Assembly (NCBI GenBank): GCA_016281125.1
Contig: JAEEIA010000024.1
Coordinates: 1-43,517 of the forward strand
DNA: 43,517 bases
Reading direction: 5' to 3'
Source of the DNA: Oscillospiraceae bacterium
GTDB lineage: Bacteria; Bacillota; Clostridia; Oscillospirales; Ruminococcaceae
Within the stretch, counting starts at the first letter, position 1. The number at the start of each line of letters is the position of its first letter. A model generated the notes under the pieces. That model had not been told where the DNA came from. It made no database searches and saw only the letters and a program-made list of their open reading frames with translations. The translations under genes were made by a program, and so were the position numbers. Shown piece by piece: positions 32,004-40,213 of the stretch.

Positions 32004-32722
32004 CGGACGATCCGCTGCCGCACACCCGCCGCATTCATGCCGTAATCCGGCAGGGCGGGAAATTTCTGATGCTGTACAGCAAAGTATACAGCTATTACAA
32101 ATTCCTGCACGGCGAAATGCAGGAGAGCGAAACGCCGGAGCAGGCACTCTGCCGCATCGTTCCGGCGCAGACCGGTCTGACAGTCTGCCCCGAAAGCATC
32201 CGGCCGTGCTGCAAGGTGGAATATCATCCCGCGGACGGTAATTTGCAGGAGCATCTGTACTTCCGGTGCAGCGTCAGCGGCGAACGCACCGCCGGATCCC
32301 CGGATGACCGGTTTGCGCTGACGGCAATCTCCCGCGGGCAGGCACTGCAAACGAACCGGCAGTCCGGTCACGGTTTGCTGTCGGATGATGCCGCGTTCCG
32401 TGCGATGCTGAAACGCGAAAACCTCGCGCTGCAAATGTACCCGCGCCTGACACCGCTGCAAAGCGGCGGCATTGCGCTGGCTGTGTCGCTGCTGTTCCCG
32501 CTCGTCACGGGGCTGTATCTGCTGGCGAACGGCTTTCACAGCCCGACGGACGGCGGAACTGTGACCGGCAAGGACGCATTTGCACTCGGGTTCATCTTCG
32601 GATGCGTTCCCGCCGTACCGGCGGCGGTCATCAGTCTGATCTGGATGATCGGCAACCGGAAACGGCCCGCCCACGGAATCTATACGGTGAAAGACGATGA
32701 AACAGGAACAGAACACGGATGA
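32000..32722 (+). CDS. Degenerate Nudix domain fused to a membrane domain
   Basis: 240 aa. Residues ~10-130 align with the intact Nudix protein at 33778 (YYKFLHGEMQESETPEQAL against YYKFPGGGIEADESHEDAL, and TVCPESIRPCCKVEY against TVLPGSIRPFGLVRR). The catalytic helix, however, reads CRIVPAQTGL where the partner has IREVREETGM, so the metal-binding glutamates are lost. Residues ~155-210 hold two hydrophobic spans with a short loop between. It is probably a non-catalytic, membrane-tethered binder or regulator (inference). Its start overlaps pyrF by four bases (ATGA). Confidence 0.8.
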   Translation: MTDDPLPHTRRIHAVIRQGGKFLMLYSKVYSYYKFLHGEMQESETPEQALCRIVPAQTGLTVCPESIRPCCKVEYHPADGNLQEHLYFRCSVSGERTAGSPDDRFALTAISRGQALQTNRQSGHGLLSDDAAFRAMLKRENLALQMYPRLTPLQSGGIALAVSLLFPLVTGLYLLANGFHSPTDGGTVTGKDAFALGFIFGCVPAVPAAVISLIWMIGNRKRPAHGIYTVKDDETGTEHG

Positions 32723-32746
32723 AAAGCGGCGGATTCCCTTTGAAAT

Positions 32747-32772
32747 CTGAGATACCGCCTGCGGCATCTCAG
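32747..32772. repeat. Imperfect palindrome with a piece of the dispersed repeat
   Basis: CTGAGATACCGC / GCGGCATCTCAG with a two-base loop and one mismatch. The left arm holds GAGATACCGC, the reverse of the GCGGTATCTC core of the dispersed repeat. It sits in the 90-base gap between two co-directional genes. Confidence 0.6.
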
Positions 32773-32812
32773 CAGACAGAACCATAAGCATAATCAAGGA
32801 TAACATAACATC

Positions 32813-33781
32813 ATGAAAACAGTCAAACGGTTTTTTATCTGGTTTGCCGCAATGCTGGCAGTCATTCTGATCGCCGATGCAGCAGGCGGCGCGCTGCTCT
32901 ATTTTGCAGGCAAAAGCTCTCTGACCGGAGCCCTGAGCGGATACGCGAAAAAAATGACGTTTCCGCTTGCGGAACCGCAGAACGAAGACGACGAAAAAAA
33001 GAACGGCGGCATTCTGATGCTCCGTTCCTCTATGAGCGACTATACAGAAGAAATCCGCACCGGACTCGTCGGAAATTTCACGTTTTCCAACTGCACATTT
33101 GATGTCGCAGACATTGTGCTGAACCGCGAAGGCCGGCATGCACTCTCGAGCGGCATCTTTGCAATGGTATACAGTGACCGCGGCGAAAGCGGTGACTGGG
33201 TTCGGCACTGCTTCGGGCTGATCCGTGTCAATGAGCTTGCGCAGATGCCCGAAGCCGCAGCGCTTGCAGATGCGCTGAAGCAATATCCGGACAGCCCTCT
33301 GCGGCTGGACGCATACAAGATCGAAAACAATAAGGTCACGCCGGTTTCCGTCACACTGCTGGACGAATCCGGCGCAGCATTGCAGACCGTGACATTTGCC
33401 GCTGACGGCGATATCATCCGTGCAGATAACTGTTATATCTATAACAAGGAATCAACACCGGCGGATGATGAAAGCACAAACGCGCTTCTCTGGAAGCTGC
33501 AATGTGCGCAGGCGGGTGAACGCCCGGCCGACCGTCTTGCTCAAAAATATGAGGAAAAGCTGCCGGCCGGCACAGATTCCTACGAGAAAGACAGTGTTCA
33601 CTTCGGCGTCTGTACGGCTGCATTTGTTCACAGCGAAATCATTGACGGCAATGCACTCGTCATCGTGGAGCAGTTCACCTATACCAAAGGTGTGATCTTT
33701 TACAGCATTCTCCTCGGCGCGGTTGTGACAGCCGTTCTGCTGATTGTCTGGCTCGCGCAGTCCAAAAAGGCGAAATATTGA
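32813..33781 (+). CDS. Membrane-anchored protein of unknown function
   Basis: 322 aa. One membrane span lies at each end: residues ~7-32 (FFIWFAAMLAVILIADAAGGALLYF) and ~288-312 (FYSILLGAVVTAVLLIVWLA). Between them is a ~250-aa, probably extracytoplasmic, mixed-charge domain with no motif I recognise. A short AAGGA site precedes the ATG, and the stop overlaps the TTG start of the intact Nudix gene, so the two are coupled. Its place between a degenerate and an intact Nudix protein suggests the three act together (inference). Confidence 0.8.
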   Translation: MKTVKRFFIWFAAMLAVILIADAAGGALLYFAGKSSLTGALSGYAKKMTFPLAEPQNEDDEKKNGGILMLRSSMSDYTEEIRTGLVGNFTFSNCTFDVADIVLNREGRHALSSGIFAMVYSDRGESGDWVRHCFGLIRVNELAQMPEAAALADALKQYPDSPLRLDAYKIENNKVTPVSVTLLDESGAALQTVTFAADGDIIRADNCYIYNKESTPADDESTNALLWKLQCAQAGERPADRLAQKYEEKLPAGTDSYEKDSVHFGVCTAAFVHSEIIDGNALVIVEQFTYTKGVIFYSILLGAVVTAVLLIVWLAQSKKAKY

Positions 33782-34350
33782 AAAAGAATATGAAGCAGGA
33801 ACAGAACGCGGCTGACATGCGGATGCTTTTCAAGCTCGATACGAAGGATTACGTAACCGGCGGTACCGTCACGCGGCGGCCGTCCGTGCGCGGAATCATT
33901 GTGCGGGACGGGCGGCTTGTCATGGTACACAGCCTGAAATACGATTACTATAAATTCCCGGGCGGCGGCATCGAAGCGGATGAATCGCATGAAGACGCGC
34001 TGATCCGCGAGGTGCGCGAAGAAACGGGAATGACCGTTCTCCCCGGCAGCATCCGGCCGTTCGGTCTGGTGCGCAGGATTCAGAAGGGACACCGCGAGGA
34101 CATCTTTTTGCAGGAGAATTTCTATTACTTCTGCGCAGTATCCGATGCGCCCGGTGCGCAGGCGCTGGACGATTACGAGGCGGACGAACAGTTCACTCCG
34201 GAGTCTGTTTCCGCAGGCGGCGCGCGCATCACAAACCTGACGCATCCGCACGGCAGCAAGGCGGAGGATCCGCAGTTTCCGGTCATGCTGGACCGGGAAA
34301 ACCGCGTTCTGATGCTTTTGCAGACAGAATATCCGGCAGTTTTTGCCTGA
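33778..34350 (+). CDS. Nudix hydrolase
   Basis: 190 aa with TTG start at 33778; ATG at 33790 (MKQEQN) is an alternative. The complete Nudix box is GGIEADESHEDALIREVREETGM, interrupted here only for reading: G-x5-E-x7-R-E-V-x-E-E-x-G-M, with all catalytic glutamates. It hydrolyses nucleoside diphosphate-X compounds by family; the substrate is unknown. It is the catalytically intact paralogue of the gene at 32000-32722. The stop is 12 bases before pyrK. Confidence 0.92.
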   Translation: MKKNMKQEQNAADMRMLFKLDTKDYVTGGTVTRRPSVRGIIVRDGRLVMVHSLKYDYYKFPGGGIEADESHEDALIREVREETGMTVLPGSIRPFGLVRRIQKGHREDIFLQENFYYFCAVSDAPGAQALDDYEADEQFTPESVSAGGARITNLTHPHGSKAEDPQFPVMLDRENRVLMLLQTEYPAVFA

Positions 34351-34362
34351 AAGTGGTGGAAT

Positions 34363-35151
34363 ATGAAACAAGACAAGTATACCGAAAAGCTGACATACCG
34401 TGTCCGTTCGATGGAACAGCTCACGGCTGCGGCATGGAGCATGGTGATCGAATGTCCGGACGTCGCCGCAAAGGCACAGCCGGGACAGTTTGTCAATCTG
34501 CTGCCGGACGGCGGCTTCACGCTCCGCAGACCGATCTCGATCTGCGGCATCGACAAAGAGCAGGGGACGCTCCGCATCGTCTTTGAGGTGCGCGGCAAGG
34601 GCACAAAGGTGCTCTCTGATCTGCGCGCAGGCGACACGATCAATATGCTTGCGCCGCTCGGACACGGCTTTGCGCTCCCGGAACAGGACGCCCGCGTGAT
34701 TCTGGTCGGCGGCGGCATCGGCACACCGCCCATGCTCCCGCTTGCGCAGTATTCCGGCAAAAACGCCGTCGTGATCTGCGGCTTCCGCAATAAGGACGCT
34801 GTGATTTTGCAGGACGATTTCGCCGCGGCCGGTGCAAAGACAATTCTCTGCACGGACGACGGCTCCGCGGGACGGTACGGCCTTGTGACGCTCCCGCTGG
34901 AGGAGGAGATCAAAGCGGAAAAGCCCGCGCTGATCTGCGCCTGCGGCCCGACGCCGATGCTGAAAGCAACCGCCGCACTCGCAAAGACCTATGAGATTCC
35001 GTGCCAGGTTTCCCTGGAGGAGCGCATGGGCTGCGGCATCGGTGCATGTCTGGTCTGCGCGTGCCGCACACTGGACGAGCACGGCGCGGAGCAGTATCAG
35101 CATGTCTGCAAAAACGGCCCCGTTTTCAACGCGCAGGAGGTGATCTGGTAA
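34363..35151 (+). CDS. pyrK: Dihydroorotate dehydrogenase electron-transfer subunit
   Basis: 262 aa ferredoxin-reductase-type protein. The FAD-binding barrel has RRPISICG, the NAD-binding part VGGGIGTPPML, and the C-terminal [2Fe-2S] cysteines are C224, C229, C232 and C249 (MGCGIGACLVCACR...HVC). It passes electrons from PyrD to NAD+. The stop and the pyrD start share one base (TAATG), fitting a 1:1 complex. Confidence 0.96.
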   Translation: MKQDKYTEKLTYRVRSMEQLTAAAWSMVIECPDVAAKAQPGQFVNLLPDGGFTLRRPISICGIDKEQGTLRIVFEVRGKGTKVLSDLRAGDTINMLAPLGHGFALPEQDARVILVGGGIGTPPMLPLAQYSGKNAVVICGFRNKDAVILQDDFAAAGAKTILCTDDGSAGRYGLVTLPLEEEIKAEKPALICACGPTPMLKATAALAKTYEIPCQVSLEERMGCGIGACLVCACRTLDEHGAEQYQHVCKNGPVFNAQEVIW

Positions 35152-36062
35152 TGGCTGATCTGTCTGTCAAAATCTGCGGCATCCCGTTCAAGAATCCGGT
35201 CATTCCGGCATCCGGCGTGTTCGGATACGGCCGCGAATATGAGCAATACTATGATCTGTCAAGGCTCGGCGGCATCTCGACAAAGGGTACGACCGGCACA
35301 AAGCGCACCGGCAATCTGCCGCCGCGCGTCGCGGAAACGACAATGGGCATGCTCAATTCCGTGGGACTGCAAAACCCCGGCATTGATGCGTTCATTGAAA
35401 ACGAGCTGCCGCATCTGCTTGCCTGCGATACGGTGATCCTTGCGAACATCGCGGGCTCGACCGCGGACGAATGCGCAGAGGTCGCCGCCAAGCTGGACAA
35501 GACCGATGTCCACATGATCGAACTGAATATTTCCTGCCCGAACGTAAAGCAGGGCGGCGCCGCATTCGGCACCTCCTGCGAAGCGGCCGCGCAGGTGACA
35601 AAGGCCGTCCGGCGCGCAACGAAAAAGCCGCTGTGCGTCAAGCTGAGCCCGAATGTCACAAGCATCACGGAAATTGCAAAAGCCGTTGAGGCCGAGGGCG
35701 CCGACGCGCTCTCGCTGATCAACACGCTGCTCGGCATGCGCATTGACCTGCGCACAAGAAGGCCGATCCTGCACAACAATATGGGCGGCTTTTCGGGGCC
35801 GGCGGTGTTCCCGGTCGCGGTGCGCATGGTCTGGCAGGTCGCAAATGCAGTCAGCCTGCCGGTGATCGGCATGGGCGGCGTGATGTCCGGCGAGGACGCC
35901 GCAGAGCTTATGATGGCCGGTGCATCGGCGGTGCAGGTCGGCACGGCAATCGTGCAGGATCCCTACGCCCCGCTGCGCATCATTGACGAGCTGAACGACT
36001 GGCTCGACAGCAATCATATCGCCTCAGCCGCAGAACTGACGGGAAGCGTGAAGCCGTGGTAA
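35151..36062 (+). CDS. pyrD: Dihydroorotate dehydrogenase, class 1B
   Basis: 303 aa FMN-containing TIM barrel. The catalytic base is C129 in LNISCPNVKQGG, which marks class 1 enzymes; GMGGVMSGEDAAELMMAGASAVQVGTA binds the FMN phosphate. AGGAGGTG lies ten bases before the ATG, inside the end of pyrK. Together with PyrK it oxidises dihydroorotate using NAD+. A longer in-frame reading to 35001 overlaps pyrK completely and is rejected. Confidence 0.96.
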   Translation: MADLSVKICGIPFKNPVIPASGVFGYGREYEQYYDLSRLGGISTKGTTGTKRTGNLPPRVAETTMGMLNSVGLQNPGIDAFIENELPHLLACDTVILANIAGSTADECAEVAAKLDKTDVHMIELNISCPNVKQGGAAFGTSCEAAAQVTKAVRRATKKPLCVKLSPNVTSITEIAKAVEAEGADALSLINTLLGMRIDLRTRRPILHNNMGGFSGPAVFPVAVRMVWQVANAVSLPVIGMGGVMSGEDAAELMMAGASAVQVGTAIVQDPYAPLRIIDELNDWLDSNHIASAAELTGSVKPW

Positions 36063-36086
36063 TTTTCGTCACAGGAGGGCGATACC

Positions 36087-37049
36087 ATGAAAAAGAAAGC
36101 TGTTTCTGTTATTTGCGCGTTTGTTTTGACCGCCTGCTGCTTGCCGATGCAGGCACAGGCAAAGGTTATTGAGCCGGAGGTTGTCAAAACAGAACGCTGG
36201 ACGACTTCCTATTATATTGATGATGATATTGACACGCTTTATCCGTATATTCAGTGTGAAGCGGATATTTACAATGACGGAACAATCTGGTTGTACATGT
36301 GGAACACGCATGAATGGGATGGGTTTGCGACCGTTTCCCATACAGTGACATTAGTCGATACGCACATCTACCCAGCCAACAGTGGCGAATTCGCTGCAAA
36401 AAGCGGAGAGAGCATAATTCTTAATGAGCGCAGTTATAAAGCAACCCCAGATACAGATATTACTAATATTGATTTAAGCTACTGCCCGGCAGAATATTAC
36501 GTTCTTTTGGAAAAAGGTGGTTGCTATGGATTTGAAGGATACCTTGGTAGACAAATCATTGCAAACGTATATTTATCGTCTTCTGGTGGAGGAGGACAAT
36601 CTGGTGGCAGCATTGCACGTATGAAGTGGTCAACTCCGCTGCCCAAAATCAATACATACAGTTCCAGACCAAACGGCAACCCCAATTATAAATTGATACC
36701 GAGTGTTGACCCTACCAGCACATACAAATTCCGGCTGTACGGCCACGACATCACAATCACACCGGAACTGCTCTCCGGCAATGTTGTTGCCACGCCGCAG
36801 CTGACCGAGCAGGAAGAATACATCAAAAAGCTGGAAGCGGAAAACGCGGCGCTGAAAGCCGAAAACGAAAAGCTGAAAACACAGCTGAGCGCACTGAGTA
36901 ACTCCAAATTCTGCGACATCAACGGTGACAATCTGGTCGATGTGGCAGACGCACAGCTGGTGCTGAAATATTATACCGAAACGGTCGCGGGGCTCACAGA
37001 GGATCCGATCGAAGTCTGGTATACCAAACGAAATACAATAACGGGGTGA
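36087..37049 (+). CDS. Secreted protein with coiled coil and single dockerin-like repeat
   Basis: 320 aa. Signal peptide ~1-25 (KKKAVSVICAFVLTACCLPMQAQA). The region ~30-230 is beta-rich with no family I recognise. A heptad coiled coil follows (QEEYIKKLEAENAALKAE..., ~245-275), then one calcium-loop segment DINGDNLVDVADAQLVLKYY like half a dockerin. CAGGAGGG precedes the ATG. The first two thirds are strikingly A+T-rich compared with the neighbours (19 G/C in the 60 bases from 36421), with rarer codons, a sign of recent transfer or relaxed selection. It is probably extracellular; function unknown. Confidence 0.83.
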   Translation: MKKKAVSVICAFVLTACCLPMQAQAKVIEPEVVKTERWTTSYYIDDDIDTLYPYIQCEADIYNDGTIWLYMWNTHEWDGFATVSHTVTLVDTHIYPANSGEFAAKSGESIILNERSYKATPDTDITNIDLSYCPAEYYVLLEKGGCYGFEGYLGRQIIANVYLSSSGGGGQSGGSIARMKWSTPLPKINTYSSRPNGNPNYKLIPSVDPTSTYKFRLYGHDITITPELLSGNVVATPQLTEQEEYIKKLEAENAALKAENEKLKTQLSALSNSKFCDINGDNLVDVADAQLVLKYYTETVAGLTEDPIEVWYTKRNTITG

Positions 37050-37095
37050 ATCACTGTGAAATCAAGCCGCAGGCCGCGCATTTCCGGTGCGGTCT

Positions 37096-37782
37096 ATGAA
37101 TAATGCCGCAGTTACAACAGTCTACCTGATCCGCCACGGTGAGGCGGAGGGCAATGTCCTGCCGTATTTTCAGGGCACTGCCGATACAAAGCTGACCGAA
37201 AAAGGCCGGGCGCAGGTCGCATATCTGGCAGAGCGCTTCCGGGAGATTCCGCTGGATGCGGTCTATTACAGCCCGTGGCACCGCGCAAAGGAAACCGCCG
37301 AGGCCGTCAACAAATACCATGATCTGCCGCTGATTCCGGAATACGATCTGCATGAGATCAACGGCGGCGACTGGGAGGGCGTGCCGGTCGTCGAGCTGTG
37401 CGGAAAATTCCCCGCCGAGTTTGAGATCTGGAAAAACCGCATCTGGGATTTTCAGGCGCCGAACGGCGAAAAAATGACGCAGGTATATCAGCGCATGGCG
37501 GAGGCCGTCACGCGCATTGCGAAGGCGAATCCCGGAAAGACAATCGCCGTCTGCTCGCACGGCTGCGCGATCCGCAATTTCCTCTGCTATGCTGAATTTG
37601 ACGACATCACGCGGCTGAATGACGTCGGCTGGGCGGAAAATACCGCCGTGTCGCAGCTGACATACGATGCGGAAAGCGGCTGGCGGCTCGTGATGAAGAA
37701 CAGCGCCTCGCATCTGCCGAAGGAGCTGCTCTCCGCGGACAATCCCGCGTGGGCAGCCGACCGTGAGGAGGATGCGGAATGA
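37096..37782 (+). CDS. Histidine-phosphatase-family protein (phosphoglycerate-mutase-like)
   Basis: 228 aa from ATG; a GTG three codons upstream is an alternative, and neither has a clear ribosome site. The phosphohistidine motif RHGEAEGN is at residues 13-20; the other active-site residues lie in SPWHRAKETAE and CSHGCAIRNF. The fold includes mutases and many small-molecule phosphatases, and the length fits the latter. The stop overlaps ruvX by four bases. The substrate is unknown. Confidence 0.92.
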   Translation: MNNAAVTTVYLIRHGEAEGNVLPYFQGTADTKLTEKGRAQVAYLAERFREIPLDAVYYSPWHRAKETAEAVNKYHDLPLIPEYDLHEINGGDWEGVPVVELCGKFPAEFEIWKNRIWDFQAPNGEKMTQVYQRMAEAVTRIAKANPGKTIAVCSHGCAIRNFLCYAEFDDITRLNDVGWAENTAVSQLTYDAESGWRLVMKNSASHLPKELLSADNPAWAADREEDAE

Positions 37783-38210
37783 TTATATTCGGCGTAGATT
37801 TCGGGGATACGCGCACCGGCTGGGCGGTCTGTGACCGTTCCGAGATGCTCGCCTCCCCCGTCAGCGTGCTGACCGAGAAAAACTTTCTGCACTGCGCAGA
37901 GAAAACCGCCGAGGCCGCAAAAAATGCCCGCGCCGAGCTGATCGTCGTGGGGCATCCGGTCAATATGGACGGCAGCCGCGGGCCGCGCGCACAGAAATGC
38001 GCTGACTTCGCGGAGATTCTCCGGGAAAAAAGCGGCATTCCCGTTGTGCTCTGGGATGAGCGCTGCACGACGGTTTCCGCGCATCAGATTCTCAACGTCA
38101 CGAACACGCGCGGCAAAAAACGGAAGTCCGTTGTGGACGCCGTCGCCGCCGTGCTGATTCTGGAAAGCTACCTTGCATACCGGAAAGCGGTGCCGCAGAC
38201 TGAATCCTGA
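37779..38210 (+). CDS. ruvX: Putative pre-16S rRNA nuclease / Holliday junction resolvase-like YqgF
   Basis: 143 aa RNase-H-fold protein. The first catalytic Asp is in FGVDFGDTRTGWAV (residues ~4-17), followed by VVGHPVNMDGSRGPRA, WDERCTT and the last Asp in VVDAVAA. In E. coli YqgF matures the 5' end of 16S rRNA. Its ATGA start overlaps the phosphatase gene. It ends this operon, facing the small minus-strand gene at 38239. Confidence 0.94.
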   Translation: MIIFGVDFGDTRTGWAVCDRSEMLASPVSVLTEKNFLHCAEKTAEAAKNARAELIVVGHPVNMDGSRGPRAQKCADFAEILREKSGIPVVLWDERCTTVSAHQILNVTNTRGKKRKSVVDAVAAVLILESYLAYRKAVPQTES

Positions 38211-38238
38211 CAGCAGCACCGCCCGCCGGATCCGCTGC

Positions 38239-38412
38239 TCAGTGCAGAAGCTCTGCAACACCGTCCATGACGGCACCGACCGCCCGGACGGCTCTGGCCG
38301 TTCTGCGCTTGAGCCGCTTGCGCTCGCTGCTCCCGGCGCTGCTCAGCAGATACCCTGCCATGCCCGCCGCCGCGCCGAGCGCCATACCCTTTGCGATTGC
38401 CTGAAGCTGCAT
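38239..38412 (-). CDS. 57-aa small membrane protein with basic tail
   Basis: Begins MQLQAIAKGMALGAAAGMAG, a glycine/alanine-rich hydrophobic segment (about residues 7-25), then a strongly basic stretch (SSERKRLKRRTARAVR) and an amphipathic end. AAAGGAGCG lies six bases before the ATG, the best ribosome site on that strand. A longer reading frame to 38643 runs into the trmL coding region and is rejected. The shape recalls small YtxH-like or spore-associated membrane proteins, but no family is certain. The gene diverges from trmL. Confidence 0.65.
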   Translation of the reverse strand: MQLQAIAKGMALGAAAGMAGYLLSSAGSSERKRLKRRTARAVRAVGAVMDGVAELLH

Positions 38413-38509
38413 GATCTCGCTCCTTTCCCTGTGGGACAGTCCTATCATGCCGCAGCAGTCCGCCGCTATGCGGTGCGGCTGCAACATTACAGAAAAAGGA
38501 AGTATTATC

Positions 38510-39058
38510 TTGCATAAGCTGCATCTTGTCCTTGTTGAACCGCGCATTCCCCAGAATACCGGCAGCATCGCGCGCACCTGCGCGGTGACGGGCGCGGCCC
38601 TGCATCTGATCCACCCGCTCGGGTTCCGGATCGACGATGCCAAGTTAAAGCGCGCCGGTCTGGATTACTGGGATAAGCTGGATATTTTTCACCATGATAA
38701 TCTGGATGCGTTTTTTGCTGCGTATCCCGCCGCAGGTACGGAAAACCCGTATTTCTATTTCACCGCAAAGACCGGCACGCTGTATACCGACGTCGTCTAT
38801 CCGGAAGAAACATTCCTGTTCTTCGGACGGGAGGATACCGGGCTGGATGATGCAATCCTTGCGGCGCATCCGGAACGCTGCGTGCGCATCCCGATGCGGG
38901 AAACCCTGCGCTGTCTGAATCTGTCAAATTCGGTTGCCGTCGCCGCTTATGAGGTGCTCCGGCAGCATGATTTTGAAGGCCTCACCCGTGACGGAAGATA
39001 TGCGAAAGCGGGATGGGAGCCGGAAACACCCAGAGCATATGATATCAGCCAGATCTGA
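38510..39058 (+). CDS. trmL: tRNA (cytidine(34)-2'-O)-methyltransferase
   Basis: 182 aa SPOUT methyltransferase. EPRIPQNTGSIARTCA near the N-terminus, FGREDTGL in the middle and the trefoil-knot motif LNLSNSVAVAAYE at the end are typical of TrmL. It methylates the wobble ribose of tRNA-Leu isoacceptors. The start is TTG with AAAAAGGAAG seven bases upstream, giving the usual MHKLHLVLVEPRIPQ; a frame-consistent ATG 33 codons earlier would overlap the minus-strand gene's ribosome site. degV follows after 15 bases. Confidence 0.94.
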   Translation: MHKLHLVLVEPRIPQNTGSIARTCAVTGAALHLIHPLGFRIDDAKLKRAGLDYWDKLDIFHHDNLDAFFAAYPAAGTENPYFYFTAKTGTLYTDVVYPEETFLFFGREDTGLDDAILAAHPERCVRIPMRETLRCLNLSNSVAVAAYEVLRQHDFEGLTRDGRYAKAGWEPETPRAYDISQI

Positions 39059-39073
39059 GAAAGGAACAAAATT

Positions 39074-39961
39074 ATGCTGAAACAAAAAATCAAACTGATG
39101 ACAGATTCTGTCAGCGATATATCCAAAGAGCGTGCGGAGGCACTCGGCATCCATTTGCTGTATATGCCGATCACGGTCGAGGGCAAGGCGCTCCGTGAGG
39201 AGCTGGACTTCACCAAAGAGGAATTCTACGGGATGATTGACAACGCCAGGGAGTACCCTTCCACCGCGCAGATCACGCCGTTTGAGATTCTGGAGGCATA
39301 TGAGAAGATTGCGGAGGAGGGCTATACCGATCTGGTTTTTGTGACGATCGGCTCCGGCGGCTCCGGCACCTATGCAAATGCCGTCATGGCAAGAGAGCAG
39401 TTCTACGATGCGCATCCGGAATCGGAGGATCGCCTGAAAATTCATCTGGTGGACGGCCGCAACTATACGGCAACCTACGGCTATGCGGTCACGGAGGCCG
39501 CCAAGAAGCTCGCGCGCGGCGCAGGTGTTTCGGAGCTGCTGGATTATCTGGAGGACTGGACAACGCATGCCGGACTTTACTTTGTGCCGATGACGCTGAA
39601 ATACGTCAAGCGCTCCGGCAGAGTGAGTGCAGCAGCCGCCTTTGCCGGTGAGCTGCTCGGCCTAAAGCCGTTCTGCCGGATCTGCAACTGCAAGTCCAGC
39701 GTGATCCAGAAAATCCGCGGCGAGCAGAATATCATCCCGAAAATGGTCGAGGTCGTCAAGGCAGATATCCAGCCGCATTCGCCTTATCTTGTCATGCAGG
39801 GCGCGGATACAGAGATTGCAAAGGAGTTCGGTGCGGCGCTGACCAAAGCACTCGGCTACCCGCCGGAGGCTTACTGGAATATCGGTGCTGCAATCTGCTG
39901 CAACGCGGGGCCGCATGTGTTCGGCTTTGTGATCAAACGCAAAGAAGCCGACGCAGACTGA
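39074..39961 (+). CDS. DegV-family fatty-acid-binding protein
   Basis: 295 aa. The DegV marks are KLMTDSVSDI at the start, PSTAQITPFE near residue 60, the GSGGSGTYANA loop, and VDGRNYTATYG. By family it binds a fatty acid and presents it to a fatty-acid kinase (FakB role) for phospholipid synthesis; no FakA gene is nearby. GAAAGGAAC precedes the ATG. The stop is followed at once by a fragment of the dispersed repeat and a strong terminator. Confidence 0.92.
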   Translation: MLKQKIKLMTDSVSDISKERAEALGIHLLYMPITVEGKALREELDFTKEEFYGMIDNAREYPSTAQITPFEILEAYEKIAEEGYTDLVFVTIGSGGSGTYANAVMAREQFYDAHPESEDRLKIHLVDGRNYTATYGYAVTEAAKKLARGAGVSELLDYLEDWTTHAGLYFVPMTLKYVKRSGRVSAAAAFAGELLGLKPFCRICNCKSSVIQKIRGEQNIIPKMVEVVKADIQPHSPYLVMQGADTEIAKEFGAALTKALGYPPEAYWNIGAAICCNAGPHVFGFVIKRKEADAD

Positions 39962-39974
39962 GGCGGCAGCGCCC

Positions 39975-40000
39975 CATTAAAAATCCATCGGAGATACCGC
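39975..40000 (-). repeat. Fragment of the dispersed repeat after degV
   Basis: On the minus strand GCGGTATCTCCGATGGATTT, then TTAATG, identical to the first 20 bases of copies A and B. Here the orientation is opposite to the preceding gene, unlike the copies after valS, cysS and the kinase. Confidence 0.75.
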
Positions 40001-40015
40001 TTTCCCGACAAACCG

Positions 40016-40053
40016 ACATCCCCGCAGGCAATCCCTGCGGGGATGTTTGTTTT
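40016..40053 (+). terminator. Terminator of the trmL-degV unit
   Basis: ACATCCCCGCAGG / CCTGCGGGGATGT with a five-base loop, followed by TTTGTTTT. Confidence 0.9.
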
Positions 40054-40151
40054 CACTTGCTGCGTTCGGCCGGAATCCCTGCGCGAAGCTCCGGAAAACA
40101 GAAAAATTTTGCAAGAAAGCACATGCCGCCTGAGAAATTCCTCCTCTCGTC

Positions 40152-40180
40152 TTGCGTTTTGTGCGATTTTGTGCTATAAT
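40152..40180 (+). promoter_or_regulatory. Promoter of metG
   Basis: TTGCGT at 40152-40157, 17-base spacer, TATAAT at 40175-40180. The leader is under 30 bases, so no T-box or SAM riboswitch precedes metG. Confidence 0.8.
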
Positions 40181-40213
40181 AAAAGGACAAGTATACGAAA
40201 GGGGAAACTACTT

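Noticed and set aside
35001-35150. 50-codon extension of PyrD
   Set aside because: It overlaps pyrK entirely; the ATG at 35151 has a strong ribosome site and the normal PyrD N-terminus.
37055-37102. Fifteen-codon GTG-started ORF overlapping the start of the histidine phosphatase
   Set aside because: A GGGGTG site precedes it, but there is no composition or motif to support a leader peptide; could only be settled by ribosome profiling.
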